A stretch of 64,000 nucleotides of DNA from Linnemannia hyalina (lineage: Eukaryota; Mortierellomycota; Mortierellomycetes; Mortierellales; Mortierellaceae): assembly GCA_019671135.1 (NCBI GenBank), contig JAHRHY010000013.1, positions 1-64,000 on the forward strand. Direction: 5' to 3'. The position numbers were made by a program, and so were the translations under genes. Positions 1-11,746 of the stretch are shown here, piece after piece; the stretch's first letter is position 1; each line of letters begins with the position of its first letter. The notes beneath the pieces were generated by a model. That model saw only the letters and a list, made by a program, of their open reading frames with translations. It had not been told where the DNA came from and did not search any database.

Positions 1-159
1 GATCAACAATCCTCACATGACATTAATTGTTCACTCAAGGCAAAAAATCGTTTAAAAATCCTTGCGAGGGAAAACCCAAGAGGGAAAACCTCGAACGTGA
101 TTGTAGGGGAAGCGGAAAACCCCTACTGCATTATTCATCGGATGCACTGATGATGCATG

Positions 160-3100
160 CTAATGACGATCAGGCACACGCCCGCGAATCGTCCTAAGCT
201 CAATACTCATCTTCTCGCCATTAGCATTATTTCTTCGCAGTCGTTTAGACCTGCGTCGATCGACCAATTGATCTTCTTCTTCGTCGGGGTTTGCACGCTT
301 GCATGTACCCTTATTAAGAGCATCACCATTGGATATGTTCTTTGATGTTTTAGTAGCACCTTTACGTTGCGATGGATTGAGCTCCTGCTCTTGACCCTTA
401 GTCCCGAGAGTCGCGGCCGTTTGACGAGGCTGCGTTAGAGATTGCGATCCTGGTAGGTTTTTAGTCTTCCAGTAGTCTGTGATACACTTTCTCTCAATAA
501 AATTCTCTTGAGGCTCCCAGGTTTCCTCTTTGTACCCTTTCCATTTTACGCGGTATTCCATCCCCCCCCTAGGTCCATGCCTGTGGTTGAGAACTTTTTC
601 TACTACGTATGTGTCAGTTGCTTCAAAATCGTCGAGCACAAGCTTTAGCTGCGACGGCGCAAATTTACGACCTAACTCTTCTCCTGTGGCATCCTTCAAC
701 ACATAGGATCCACCAGTTGTTCGTCTGACTACAATATAAGGGCCTTCATACCTAGGCGAAAGCTTGTCGCCCAAGATCGGGTCCAAAGACATAACCTTTG
801 CTCCATCAGGGAATTCACTGTGCAGTACTGTTCTATTGAAACGCTCAATCATTCGACGTTGAGTTTCGCGGGTCTTAGTGTCAATCGCTGGAAAGACGGT
901 CTTGGTCATGTACTCAAGCCGCTTTAAGAGCTCCTCCTGGGATGATAACTTCTCTGTCGTGTCCGAAAAATTGCTAATACCATTATAACGCCGCGCAAAA
1001 AACAAAGAGAATGGGGGACGAATTGTGTAGAGCCCACAATTCTGGTGTTCATAGCTAGCTGTGCCATAGGACCATGTTTCGCCCATGCTTGTTTAGGTCT
1101 TGAACCTCTTTGCGAATGATAGTGCATGCTGTTTTCACATGATTTTCGGCGACTCCGTTTCCGCGAGGGTGATAAGGGGTGAGTAAACCTATGTTGCAAT
1201 CCCATAGTGGTAGCATCACTTGCACCGCCTCGTTAACGAATTCTCTGCCATTGTCAGATTGGAGGATACGTGGGAAAACAAATAGTGTGAAGATTTTGAA
1301 CAAAACTTTTGCAATGGTCATCCCCTTCTTGTCAGGTATGGGTTCCAAGAAGACGAACCTTGTACAAACATCAACCAAAATGAGTAGGAATAGGTTTCCA
1401 TCGCTCTCCACAGGGAATGGACCGGTCAAATCAACCGCCATATGTTCACCTGGTACTGAGCATGAATGGCCGTCAGAGGGTGGTATCCCTTGCGTGCGAT
1501 GTTGACTCGCTGGCATTCTTGGCAACGCTGAAACATACTCCAAGCAATCCTTGTGCCAGATTAGGCCACGTTCTTCTTGACAACGAATGAATATGCTTGA
1601 CCATGGCATTGGTCCCAATGTGACCAAGCGCATGTGCGTCGACTAACACTCTCTCTTCTCTCTGAGACAGCTACCGTCACACGTGAGTGTCGGCGTCCAT
1701 GGATTAAGTGAAACATAACCAAAATTTTGCTCGGAGCAGATCCTTGAGTGCGGGCTGTCCACAACTCTTGAAGGAAACTGGCGAGACAAAGCGTCTGGTA
1801 AAACGTCAGAACGCCAGGTCGATAAACAACCTTAAACGTGTAATCCAAAAATAGTCTCCTGCCATGCGGTAAGCATCGAGTTCATATCCTTCTGCGTATG
1901 CATAAAAGTAAGAGCGCGATGATCCGTGAAAAGCGTAAAGTGACGGCCCCACAAATAGTAATGCAACTTCTTCAGTGCAAACACAATTGCCAATAACTCC
2001 TTCTGAGTTGTACTATAGCGTCGTTCACTGGGTTGCAATGAGCGCGCAACAAAAGAAATATATCTAATGTTTTTGGGGTTCGCCTCGCCTTCCGGCAGCT
2101 GATATAAAATTGCTCCAATTCCAACGTTAGATGCATCTGTAGCAACATATAACGGCAAATTGAAATCCACCCAGCAAATTATGGGCGATAAGACCAACAA
2201 ATTCTTTAGTGCCTCAAAGCTCTTCAACTGAGCAGCATTCAACGTAAATGGACCCACCACATTACGCATAGCATCTAGCGGAGCGCTAATGGTAGCTATA
2301 ATGGGTACGTGATCGCGGAAAAAATTAAAAGTCCCCATATAAGATTGAACCTGCTTACCCGTAGTTGGGGGTTTCCAATCATTGATATTCACCAATTTAT
2401 TGGGATCAATTCTTTTTCCATCAAGATCCACAATGAAGCCCAGCAACGCCACCTGCGTACTGTAGAACTTGCACTTGTCAAGGTTAATAATAAGCTTGGC
2501 ATCAGTTAGCCGTTTAACCAACTCTATCATCTGAATCGCATGATCGCTTCTGTTCTTTGATGCGAGAAGAATGTCATCGATAAAATTTCTGACAAATTTC
2601 AAATCCCCAAGGATTCGGCTCATGCCACGCTGAAACAAACTGGACAAGGGCTTCAATCCAAAAGGAGCCTTCTTGAACATATATTGAATCCCGTTATGCA
2701 TAAATGCCGTCAACGGCTGATCTTCTTCATGGATTGGTAATCGATGATACGCATGCTTTAGGTCCACAGTCTGAGAACACTGCATTGCCTCCAGCAAATT
2801 GAATTGATGTATGATATAAGTGGTACCGGAAAATTATCCATCGGGTAGGTGCGCGTTTTAAGGGCCGCGGATCCAAGCCACACTCGGTAGAGAGTTCTTG
2901 TTTCCGTTAGCATCTTTCTTAGCCGCTAGCGTTAATGTGTTGTTGTGTGCATTACCTGCAGGTGCTCAATGTAATTACATCATCCTTCAGCCAATTCTGG
3001 ATTGCTTCATCAAGAACCGGCATTTTGCGATGCAGCAAATACTTTAGGTCTGCGGTAGAGGATAACGTCATCAGGGACTGGAAAATACACCTTCATTTCA

Positions 3101-3600
3101 GGTATAGTACAATGACTTGTATTTGGAATCTTGGCGTTTAACCTCAGCGACTCTTCTATACTCTTCATGAACGCGGTCCTTTTCCGCAATAAATTCCTGC
3201 GCTTTTTCTCGTTCTGGAATCGTGAGAGGTATCAGCGTGGGCTTTTTCGTCTTCAACTGGCGCTGGCATCCGGTCCAGGACGACTCATCTGCATCGGGTA
3301 GTCCAACGATATTGAATCCATAGCGGTGAAAGAGATCCATGCCAATGGTAACTGCATGACTCTGTTCAAAACCTCATATGGCGCGCTAAGCACATCTGTC
3401 ACAGACAATCTCTACGTTTTTCCGTTTCTCCAACGCGTTTAATGACAGGACGAGTCAGCTAATTCAATATCCTCCATTTGGTTTAACCGGAATAGAATAC
3501 TTTTGACTACAGCTGCACTAATAAATGAGTGTGTGGCACAGTATCAATGAGTGCAAGATGTCGCTCTTGATTAAGATAAACAGGAACAAAACAGTCGATT
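160..3600 (-). pseudogene. Degenerate Ty3/gypsy pol (gypsy-0)
   Basis: Decayed retrotransposon polyprotein, readable in order on the minus strand: protease-side linker (about 3340-3098), reverse transcriptase and RNase H (2797-1832), integrase zinc region and core (about 1848-1055), and integrase C-terminus with chromodomain (1086-160). Recognisable blocks are the RT stretch KKAPFGLKPLSSLFQRGM, the FIDDI active-site box, the integrase QSDNGREFVN block, and a chromodomain ending in YRVKWKGYKEETWEPQENF. It aligns along its length with the intact pol at 46652-50596 and belongs to the same or a sister family. The frame changes near 3098, 2800, 1840, 1600 and 1070, so it cannot make one protein. 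No LTR was recognised; the first 159 bases show only short palindromes and could belong to its 3' end. Confidence 0.9.
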
Positions 3601-3619
3601 ATCCGGCTGATGTTTTCGT

Positions 3620-3859
3620 TTACTTGAAACCATAGTGCTTGTGTACTAACTCAAAGTCCTTCTCTCCAAAGGAGAATAATGGGTAACCATCACATGCGTC
3701 TGACACTGGGTTATCACTAATTGAAAATCTTTCGAAGGCCCTTAGGTACTCGTCGTCTACTACATCCTCGATGTTGTACTCGGCCGGTGCATTATCTCTT
3801 CCTTCTTTAACAATGCCCATAGCTCCATACTTCACCTTTGGAGGGCCTTTCACGTCCAA
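3620..3859 (-). CDS. Unrecognised 79-aa ORF fragment running out of E1
   Basis: A minus-strand reading frame whose first codons lie in the end of element E1 and which then runs through unassigned sequence between E1 and gypsy-0. It is rich in D, E, F and Y (for example EYNIEDVVDDEYLRAFERF). I do not recognise a family. It does not match the gag or pol of the intact gypsy-1. It may be an internal piece of a gene truncated by E1, since its start lies inside the element; alternatively it is a chance ORF. Confidence 0.2.
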   Translation of the reverse strand: MDVKGPPKVKYGAMGIVKEGRDNAPAEYNIEDVVDDEYLRAFERFSISDNPVSDACDGYPLFSFGEKDFELVHKHYGFK

Positions 3860-4333
3860 GTTATCATATGGTGTTTGTTACATCTCTGTAGATCTCGACA
3901 ATATCCATAGCGACTATGGGATGAGAATGTATATATGATACCAAGCATATAAGACAACCATTGTAACATTTTTTGTTTAACTATCCTACTAAACACCAAC
4001 CTATTCTCCAAACAACAAGTCTTCTTATTTTTCGCACACCACACTCTTGAATATGTCCATCTACTATTAACCTGTAACCCTCACTGCAAGATTCGCCAGA
4101 GTAGTTCTTGTATGTCATCATCTAAAGCACTTGTACTCTCAACTGTATCTTTGGGGCGAAATACAGGGGAGAGATTACATTTTAAAAAACATGTGCTGTC
4201 TATTGCTATTTTATTCTGTGTTCTGTTGCCCACTATGAAGAGATATGTCAGTTATGGAAGTAAACACTCCGTTCCTTGGGCTTTGGATATTTTTTATATG
4301 CCTTTTTATATCCTCTGCACATGAAGGGGCCCC
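3840..4333 (+). mobile_element. E element copy E1 (GGAGGCC-ended, about 495 bp)
   Basis: First of nine well-preserved copies of the short element called E here. It starts GGAGGGCC (one extra G compared with GGAGGCC in other copies) and ends GGGGCCCC instead of GGGGCCGC. The p90 gene on its minus strand is frameshifted by loss of one A in the AACAAAGTC stretch near 4015, leaving an open frame only at 3850-4044. The left flank (ACCTTT) does not match the right flank of the array at 22708 (CTA), so the original left target site of the array appears lost. Confidence 0.85.
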
Positions 4334-4494
4334 TACCGAAAAAAATATAAAAATATATTTGTATTCTCAACTATGTGCTTGCTATATGATAGATACCATC
4401 CTACATGCTGTTGTGTATGCAGTTAAGTATAAGCCTTTTTAAAAAATTGTTATTGTTGGTTAACGTCATGACAATCCAATACATAAATATTATT

Positions 4495-5777
4495 ATGGAT
4501 CTAACAAAACACTTCCAACAACTGCTTGATGACCATTGGACTTTCCTCAACGCTGGATGGCCAACAATTACACCACGTAATAATCATCGTACTGTAAGCA
4601 AGGAAATTGGGTATATGCCAGAAATAAAAGAAACCCTAAATCGACGCCTTGGTCCTATTCCAGTGTACTTCTTTCTTGTTGACATCTGGCCAAAGGTTAA
4701 GTATCCTGGTCCATACAAAGAAGTGGAGAAAGGTCTTTTAATGCTCTATCATCTTGTCAAAGGACTGTCTATGGAAGCAATGGAACCACACATGCCAAAA
4801 AGTAGTTTTCATGCAATGCACTCTGTGTTTTATAAGAAAGAATATACTTTGCACAACAAGTACATCACCAACTGTATTGCAACAATGTTCTCCACAATTA
4901 AAATACGCCTATTGTCTGCAAAGGAAAAGAATCCTCCATTATTTAAGCATGTTACATTGCATCTTGATGGTCATGATACAAGAGCAACATACAAAGGTGA
5001 GAGTAGTGCTGATATGTACTCTTACAAGCTGAAAAAGTCTGGATTACGCACACAGGTAGCAATGGATTGTAATGGCATGGCTTTATTTGTCTCCAAATCT
5101 GCATCTTGCAAGAACAATGCTGATGGAACAATGCTGCTTACGATGAAGTTGGACAAGAGAGTGCATGAGATGGATTGCATTGCTCTCGATGGAGGGTATC
5201 CACAGTTCTTAAGGAGGCTTATAGATGAGTCTGATATTCTTAGAGTCCAAAATTTCGCTCATCCATACCGTAAACAGAAGAACAAGGAACTTACACAGGA
5301 AGAAGCGTTATACAATACCACCTTTGGTAGTTTCCGCTCGCAGATGGAATCTCTGTTTGCAGACCTTGGTTCCACATTTGAGAAACACAACAATCGTACT
5401 CCTGTGTTGGTGGATAAGAAACAAACATATAATTTGCAGTTGAAGTTATCTTTGTTACTCTTAAACATGAAAAAGATGGTTGCTTTGTTGAAGATTTCTG
5501 CAGAACCAATTCATACAGCTTGGCTTCGCGAAGGATTCGAGTATCCGACACAGAGAACGACGTTGAGCAACCAATGGGATATGTTGATGTTGGTGCGCTA
5601 GTGGAGGATGGAAATACAATGGCACAACTCCAGAACGAATTTCTTGGTATTAAACTTCATGGTGATGTTGATGTTGATGAGGACACACCAATGGATCAAG
5701 CAGTAATAATGCAACCCGGCCTTTCCATTGAGCTTAGAAGTACGAATCGACAAATGGATGTTAATGGTAATCTGTAG
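4495..5777 (+). pseudogene. DDE transposase type A, copy 1 (frameshifted)
   Basis: Near-identical to the intact type A copies at 9783 and 26404. Start chosen at the ATG that aligns with the start of the type B protein (MANLKRLF...); a TTTTTAAAAAA box lies about 50 nt upstream. The catalytic blocks HLDGHD, DCIALDGGY and FRSQMESLF are all present. Loss of one G near 5549 (CCGACACAG where other copies have CCGACGACAG) shifts the frame, so the C-terminal ~60 residues are read in another frame (to 5777). The catalytic core could still be made, but the product would end at 5601 with an altered tail. Confidence 0.85.
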
Positions 5778-6404
5778 ACTTATTGCAGGTTTTTAAAAGA
5801 ATAGACATACATGGCCTATTTAGTCAGCTTTAAGATACGGTATTAACTGCCAAGACGCTAATATGCACCGGTATCTATTATTAAAAGCCATGGTATTATT
5901 GTAGTAGATCGGATGCTATTCTATGCTATTCTACAGCATTCCTTTTTATTTAACAAAGAGGATAAACACATGTACAAACCTACGTAAATAATACTACATT
6001 CTTAACCATTTTTAAACCCCGTCTTTAATGCCAAGCAGTCTTAATAAGCAAGATCTACGTCATACGAGGAACACTACATTATTAACCACTTAGATGCCTT
6101 TTTAAAACTCTTTTGTTACTAAGCGCCAAGCAGTGCTAATAAGCAAGCGCTATTAATGTCCATTGTGGCAGTGTTCCTGAATTAGTATAAATAAAGGAGT
6201 CCACTTCCCTCTTGCTTAATCTTTATCTAGTAACCAACCAACAATTATCCATATCTATACAACCATCCATACCTATACAACCATCTTTTATTGCAATTCT
6301 TTATATCAGTGTACTAAGCAGCTGCAATCTACCACACATAAACTGAAAACTCATTCACACCCACCATACCACAAGTACAATCCATATTATTCATATCCAA
6401 AAAC
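5778..6404 (+). promoter_or_regulatory. Intergenic promoter region of acidic repeat gene copy 1
   Basis: About 630 bases without a gene between DDE-A1 and the acidic protein gene, repeated almost unchanged at 11073-11746, 27694-28324 and 45859-46432. It has a TTTTTAAAA box just after the transposase stop (about 5790), another in GCCTTTTTAAAACTC (about 6103), two related blocks containing AATAAGCAAG, and a TATAAATA box at 6186-6193. The box is followed by a C/T-rich leader with several CTATACAACCATC repeats. The TATA box about 210 nt before the ATG suggests a ~180-nt 5' leader. Confidence 0.55.
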
Positions 6405-8483
6405 ATGAAGTACGTTCAGCTTACAATCGAGCTCATCACCAAGGCCTTTGAGACATTCTCCTCTAAGAAGGGAGTGGAGTTTAACAAGAAAGATGCAAAT
6501 AAGATCTTTAAGGCGCTTGATGAGGATGAGGAAGTAGAGAGATACTACTTTTGTGGAGAAAAGTGCACCAAGTCCAAGCGCAAATGCATGAAGGAAGTTG
6601 ATGATGAAGGCATGCATTGTTATGTCCACGATCCTGCGCGCAAGTGTCAAGGCACAACTATTAAGGGTGCTAATTGTGGTAGTGTAGCCAAACTTGGTCA
6701 AACATACTGTGGACGTCATCAAGATCAAGATAGAGGTTATATAAAACGTAGTAACAACAACGCACCTGTCGACAAGCGTACCAAGTCTTCCAAGGCTTTA
6801 AAGAAGACACATACTTCTAAGTTTGTGTCTTCCGATGACGATATGACTTCCGAGGATGAAGAACCAAAGAAGCGAAAGAGAAACAAGCAGGAGTCATCGG
6901 ATGAAGAGCCGTCCGATGATGATGATGAAGAAGATATAATTGCCGTCTCCTTTCCGTTGAGTCCAAAGGTAGTTGACATAACGTCCAAGAAAAATGTACC
7001 ACTCGCTAATACATGTATATGGACGCGTTATGCAACTAATCCAGCTTTCCTGTATGCAAAAAGCTTTACTGTAAATGGCAAGTACATTATTAGGCTAAAG
7101 GAAAAGAATCTCTACATTGCATTGTGTCCACCTAAGCTCATGGGCAAGAATCTCCCTGCGCCAGAAATATCTGAGAAAGAGGCACGCATATTGGCCAAGA
7201 TGGGTCTTCAAGAGGCAACTTCAGCAGATGTAGAAAAAATAGAAGAGTCTTCTGCTGATGAGAATTCTGACGATGATACAGATGATGGTGATACGTCTGA
7301 TAATGCTGACTCTGACGATGATTCCTCTAAAGATAAAGACTCTGATGATGGCAAGTCCAATAACAGATCTGATGTAGAATCTGGAGATGATACCTCTAAG
7401 GATAACCCTGATGAAAAACTATCTCATAAAAAGCCATCTAAGGATGATGAGAAGAAGACTTCTCGAAAGAAAAGGCATTCAGAGATGCCCAAAAATGCAG
7501 AGCCATCTTCTAATGTAGATGTTTCTAAGGATGAAAAAGATGAACACACATTTGCACTGGCCACAACGGTGCGTAACATTAGATCAGAGAAAGACATACC
7601 ACTTGCAAAGGATGGAGGATGGATGGTTCATCCTAATAACGACATGCTTGAGTATGCAACTAACTTTACGATGAAGGCTAAGTACATTGTCAAGCTATGT
7701 GGAAAGAATACATACGTTGGCCTGTTTACGCTTGATCATCTGCGTGGCGGTGGTGATGTTCCAGAGATGGATATCTTGGAACGCTCCATGCTTAGCAAGA
7801 TGAAACTTCAAGAAATGTCTGATGAAGAGAGAAAGATGCTTTTCAACGAGGAGGTCGAAGTAGAAGAGGAACTACCAGTGGAAGGACCGACAGATATATC
7901 CAAGATGAAATGGAAAAGGTTTCACAAGCAGCAATTGGAGTATTCCAAGAATGTACTTGTAAATGGAAAGCACATTCTCAAGATCCGCAAGCAAAACATT
8001 GTAGTTGGCTTGGTGACTGATGACCACATTAGTGCAGAGAATGTCGACTATGATAATCTTAACCAAAAGGAAAAAGAAAAGATCTTCGCTATGGGCTTTA
8101 AGCCACAATGGTCTAAGGATAGGTCGACAGAGAAAGGTGAACCGGTAGAAAAAATAGATGATGAGGTGCAAGAGTCGAATATTAAGGAAACTTTAGATGA
8201 ACTTGTAGAAAAAGTAGATGATGAGGTGCAAGAGTCGGATGTTAAGAAAACTCTAGAAGATGGTGGACCTATGGAAAGCGAAAATGTGAATGCCTCAAGT
8301 GTTTACACTACAAAAGACCATCATGATTTTCTGAAGGCAATGGGAGAAGTATATAGCAAAATAACAGCTATCGAAGAAGAACTCCGCGAGGAATACGTTT
8401 CGGCAGATGGTAATGCAGAAGAAAAAGAACTAATTTTTCACCTAGGTTTGTTGGAGAAAGATTATTCCATGGCACATGGATAA
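6405..8483 (+). pseudogene. Acidic multi-repeat protein, copy 1 (3' frameshift)
   Basis: Near-identical to the intact 753-aa gene at 28325-30586 (described there). It has the same N-terminal Cys/His-rich domain, acidic Ser/Asp linkers and three ~75-residue repeats. An 11-bp deletion near 8468 (the ACTACGAAACA stretch of copy 3) removes the normal C-terminus and ends the frame at 8483; a further single-base loss lies about 120 bases downstream. The first ~690 residues are unaffected, so a slightly shortened protein is possible. It sits 3' of DDE-A1 in the same orientation, as in every other cargo unit. Confidence 0.75.
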
Positions 8484-9126
8484 GTTTGGTTCCCGCGAAC
8501 CACATTCCGATATATTATGTAAGTTTGCAAAAGAAGGATCTAACAACAGAAAAACCATAGTGCAAAGTGTATTAGATAGTATTCAAGCCAAGAGAAAAGT
8601 ACGATGGAAGAAAAGAAGCCTCTTGAAGTAACATTTGAGACCGCAGAAGAGTAGATCAAGAATTTAAAAACTGTAGATATACCACTTGCACAAATAAAGC
8701 TTTTATATATGGAATACACATGTAATATTATCCTCGTCCCTTCCAATGAGATTCACCAGATATATTACCCATCTTTTTAAAAACTTCCACCATCCTTTGC
8801 ACAATTTACAATATTTCTTTCTTGATCACAGTGGTGTTTATCCACAATCTACTTATATTTAACATTACGAAAATTACAATAACTATATCTAATATGTTCT
8901 ACAATGCATGCACTCTTTATGACATTTATTTTTTCACCATTGGCATATTTACCAACGATCTGTATAGGAGGCCGCATATCAACAAATATTATAACAATCG
9001 TAACTTCCTACAAAGTATGTTACATCAAACATTATAAAAACCACGATAACTTCATCTGAGACGTTCCACAATGCATGCACCCTCACCATTATTGCATTAC
9101 CCATATTTTTTTAAAACATTCACCTA
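8484..9126. other. Cargo 3' end, no gene
   Basis: Begins with the disrupted 3' end of the acidic gene (to about 8655), then about 470 AT-rich bases up to E2. Contains three TTTTTAAAA-type boxes (near 8663, 8777 and 9110) and ends ACATTCACCTA directly before E2. The same tail precedes E6 (30587-31059), so it is a fixed part of the cargo. No credible ORF seen. Confidence 0.6.
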
Positions 9127-9621
9127 GGAGGCCTTTCAGGTCCAAGTTATCATATGGTGTTTGTTACATCTCTGTAGATCTCGACAATATCCATAGCGAC
9201 TATGGGATGAGAATGTATATATGATACCAAGCATATAAGACAACCATTGTAACATTTTTTGTTCAACTATCCTACTAAACACCAACCTATTCTCCAAACA
9301 ACAAAGTCTTCTTATTTTTCGCACACCACACTCTTGAATATGTCCATCTACTATTAACCTGTAACCCTCACTGCAAGATTCGCCAGAGTAGTTCTTGTAT
9401 GTCATCATCTAAAGCACTTGTACTCTCAACTGTATCTTTGGGGCGAAATACAGGGGAGAGATTACATTTTAAAAAAACATGTGCTGTCTATTGCTATTTT
9501 ATTCTGTGTTCTGTTGCCCACTATGAAGAGATATGTCAGTTATGGAAGTAAACACTCCGTTCCTTGGGCTTTGGATATTTTTTATATGCCTTTTTATATC
9601 CTCTGCACATGAAGGGGCCGC
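9127..9621 (+). mobile_element. E element copy E2
   Basis: 495 bp, GGAGGCC...GGGGCCGC, with imperfect terminal inverted repeats (GGAGGCCTTTC against GCGGCCCCTTC). It encodes p90 on the minus strand. It is shared between two cargo units: it ends the first (4334-9126) and begins the second (9622-22212), so E1-cargo-E2-cargo-E3 reads as a tandem array of one E-flanked unit. The AT-rich half carries TATA-like stretches and a TTTTAAAA box upstream of the p90 start, read on the minus strand. Confidence 0.9.
9136..9408 (-). CDS. p90, conserved 90-aa protein of the E element
   Basis: Small protein encoded by nearly every E copy; family unknown to me. It is basic and cysteine-rich (C12, C27, C36, C37, C75, C81; H23, H69, H84, H85), with the blocks IVDGHIQE, CCLENRLVFSRIV, MLQWLSYMLG and DLQRCNKHHM. 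The arrangement could bind metal, but no standard zinc-finger spacing is visible. The stop codon lies within the terminal repeat, about 10 nt from the element end. Evidence that it is coding: strongly diverged relics at 41897-42233, 55785-56143 and 59560-59920 still keep the frame over the DGHIQE, MLQW and GYRQDLQRCNKH blocks, while other parts of E have drifted. Possible roles (inference): DNA-binding accessory protein of the transposase, or a regulator. Confidence 0.6.
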   Translation of the reverse strand: MMTYKNYSGESCSEGYRLIVDGHIQECGVRKIRRLCCLENRLVFSRIVEQKMLQWLSYMLGIIYTFSSHSRYGYCRDLQRCNKHHMITWT

Positions 9622-9782
9622 TACCGAAAAAAATATAAAAATATATTTGTATTCTCAACTATGTGCTTGCTATATGATAGATACCATCCTACATGCTGTT
9701 GTGTATGCAGTTAAGTATAAGCCTTTTTAAAAAATTGTTATTGTTGGTTAACGTCATGACAATCCAATACATAAATATTATT

Positions 9783-11072
9783 ATGGATCTAACAAAACAC
9801 TTCAAACAACTGCTTGATGACCATTGGACTTTCCTCAACGCTGGATGGCCAACAATTACACCACGTAATAATCATCGTACTGTAAGCAAGGAAATTGGGT
9901 ATATGCCAGAAATAAAAGAAACCCTAAATCGACGCCTTGGTCCTATTCCAGTGTACTTCTTTCTTGTTGACATCTGGCCAAAGGTTAAGTATCCTGGTCC
10001 ATACAAAGAAGTGGAGAAAGGTCTTTTAATGCTCTACCATCTTGTCAAAGGACTGTCTATGGAAGCAATGGAACCACACATGCCAAAAAGTAGTTTTCAT
10101 GCAATGCACTCTGTGTTTTATAAGAAAGAATATACTTTGCACAACAAGTACATCACCAACTGTATTGCAACAATGTTCTCCACAATTAAAATACGCCTTT
10201 TGTCTGCAAAGGAAAAGAATCCTCCATTATTTAAGCATGTTACATTGCATCTTGATGGTCATGATACAAGAGCAACATACAAAGGTGAGAGTAGTGCTGA
10301 TATGTACTCTTACAAGCTGAAAAAGTCAGGATTACGCACACAGGTAGCAATGGATTGTAATGGCATGGCTTTATTTGTCTCCAAATCTGCATCTTGCAAG
10401 AACAATGCTGATGGAACAATGCTGCTAACGATGACGTTGGACAAGAGAGTGCATGAGATGGATTGCATTGCTCTCGATGGAGGGTATCCACAGTTCTTAA
10501 GGAGGCTTATAGATGAGTCTGATACTCTTAAAGTCCAAAATTTCGCTCATCCATACCGTAAACAGAAGAACAAGGAACTTACACAGGAAGAAGCGTTATA
10601 CAATACCACCTTTGGTAGTTTCCGCTCGCAGATGGAATCTCTGTTTGCAGACCTTGGTTCCACATTTGAGAAACACAACAACCGTACTCCTGTGTTGGTG
10701 GATAAGAAACAAACATATAATTTGCAGTTGAAGTTATCTTTGTTACTCTTAAACATGAAAAAGATGGTTGCTTTGTTGAAGATTTCTGCAGAACCAATTC
10801 ATACAGCTTGGCTTCGCGAAGGATTCGAGTATCCGACGACAGAGAACGACGTTGAGCAACCAATGGGATATGTTGATGTTGGTGCGCTAGTGGAGGATGG
10901 AAATACAATGGCACAACTCCAGAACAAATTTCTTGGTATTAATCTTCATGGTGATGTTGATGTTAATGTTGATGAGGACACACCAATGGATCAAGCAGTA
11001 ATAATGCAACCCGGTCTTTCCATTGAGCTTAGAGGTACGAAGCGACAAATGGATGTTAATGGTAATCTGTAG
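9783..11072 (+). CDS. DDE transposase type A, copy 2 (PIF/Harbinger-like)
   Basis: 429-aa transposase of the DDE superfamily, closest in motif layout to PIF/Harbinger-type enzymes (DDE_Tnp_4-like). Such enzymes cut at terminal inverted repeats and make 3-bp target duplications, as seen around E-bounded elements here. Catalytic candidates, numbered from this start: D158 in HLDGHD, D232 in DCIALDGGY, E285 in RSQMESLF. A typical YKLKKSGLRTQV strand follows the first D. The N-terminal ~100 residues probably bind DNA, but no HTH is obvious. The ATG was chosen by alignment with type B and C starts; an in-frame ATG 27 nt upstream is an alternative. A TTTTTAAAAAA box lies about 50 nt upstream and TTAAAAG just after the stop. 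No introns. The frame is intact. Confidence 0.85.
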   Translation: MDLTKHFKQLLDDHWTFLNAGWPTITPRNNHRTVSKEIGYMPEIKETLNRRLGPIPVYFFLVDIWPKVKYPGPYKEVEKGLLMLYHLVKGLSMEAMEPHMPKSSFHAMHSVFYKKEYTLHNKYITNCIATMFSTIKIRLLSAKEKNPPLFKHVTLHLDGHDTRATYKGESSADMYSYKLKKSGLRTQVAMDCNGMALFVSKSASCKNNADGTMLLTMTLDKRVHEMDCIALDGGYPQFLRRLIDESDTLKVQNFAHPYRKQKNKELTQEEALYNTTFGSFRSQMESLFADLGSTFEKHNNRTPVLVDKKQTYNLQLKLSLLLLNMKKMVALLKISAEPIHTAWLREGFEYPTTENDVEQPMGYVDVGALVEDGNTMAQLQNKFLGINLHGDVDVNVDEDTPMDQAVIMQPGLSIELRGTKRQMDVNGNL

Positions 11073-11746
11073 ACTTATTGCAGGTTCTTAAAAGAATAGT
11101 CATACATAGCCTATTTAGTCAGCGTTGAGATACGGTATTAACTGCCTAGACGCTAATATGCACCGGTATCTATTATTAAAAGTCATGGTATTATTGTAGT
11201 AGATCGGATGCTATTCTATGCTATTCTACAACATTCCTTTTTATTTAACAAAGAGGATAAACACATGTACAAACCTACGTCATAAAAGAATACATAAACA
11301 CATGTACAAACCTACGTCATAAAAGAATACTACATTCTTAACCATTTTTAAACCCCGTCTTTAACGCCAAGCAGTCTTAATAAGCAAGATCTACGTCATA
11401 CGAGGAACACTACGTTATTAACCACTTAGATGCCTTTTTAAAACTCTTTTGTTACTAAGCGCCAAGCAGTGTTAATAAGCAAGCGCTATTAATATCCAAT
11501 ATGGCAGTGTCCCATGAATTAGTATAAATAAAGGACTCCACTTCCCTCTTGCTTAATCTTTATCTTATCTAGTAACCAACCAACCATTATCCATATCTAT
11601 ACAACCATCCATACCTATACAACCATCTTTTATTGCAATTCTTTATATCAGTGTACTAAGCAGCTGCAATCTACCACACATAAACTGAAAAGTCATTCAC
11701 ACCCACCATACCACAAGTACAATCTATATCGTTCATATCCAAAAAC
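11073..11746 (+). promoter_or_regulatory. Promoter region of acidic repeat gene copy 2
   Basis: Same region as 5778-6404, with a TATAAATA box at 11523-11530. Specific to this copy is a tandem duplication of a ~33-bp block (CACATGTACAAACCTACGTC) at about 11262-11332, which lengthens the region compared with the other copies. Confidence 0.5.

Noticed and set aside
9418..9612. A 64-codon plus-strand frame present in most E copies (MYSQLYLWGEIQGRDYILKK...)
   Set aside because: It lies over the promoter side of p90, is lost or altered in the diverged relics that still keep p90 blocks, and is probably open by chance.
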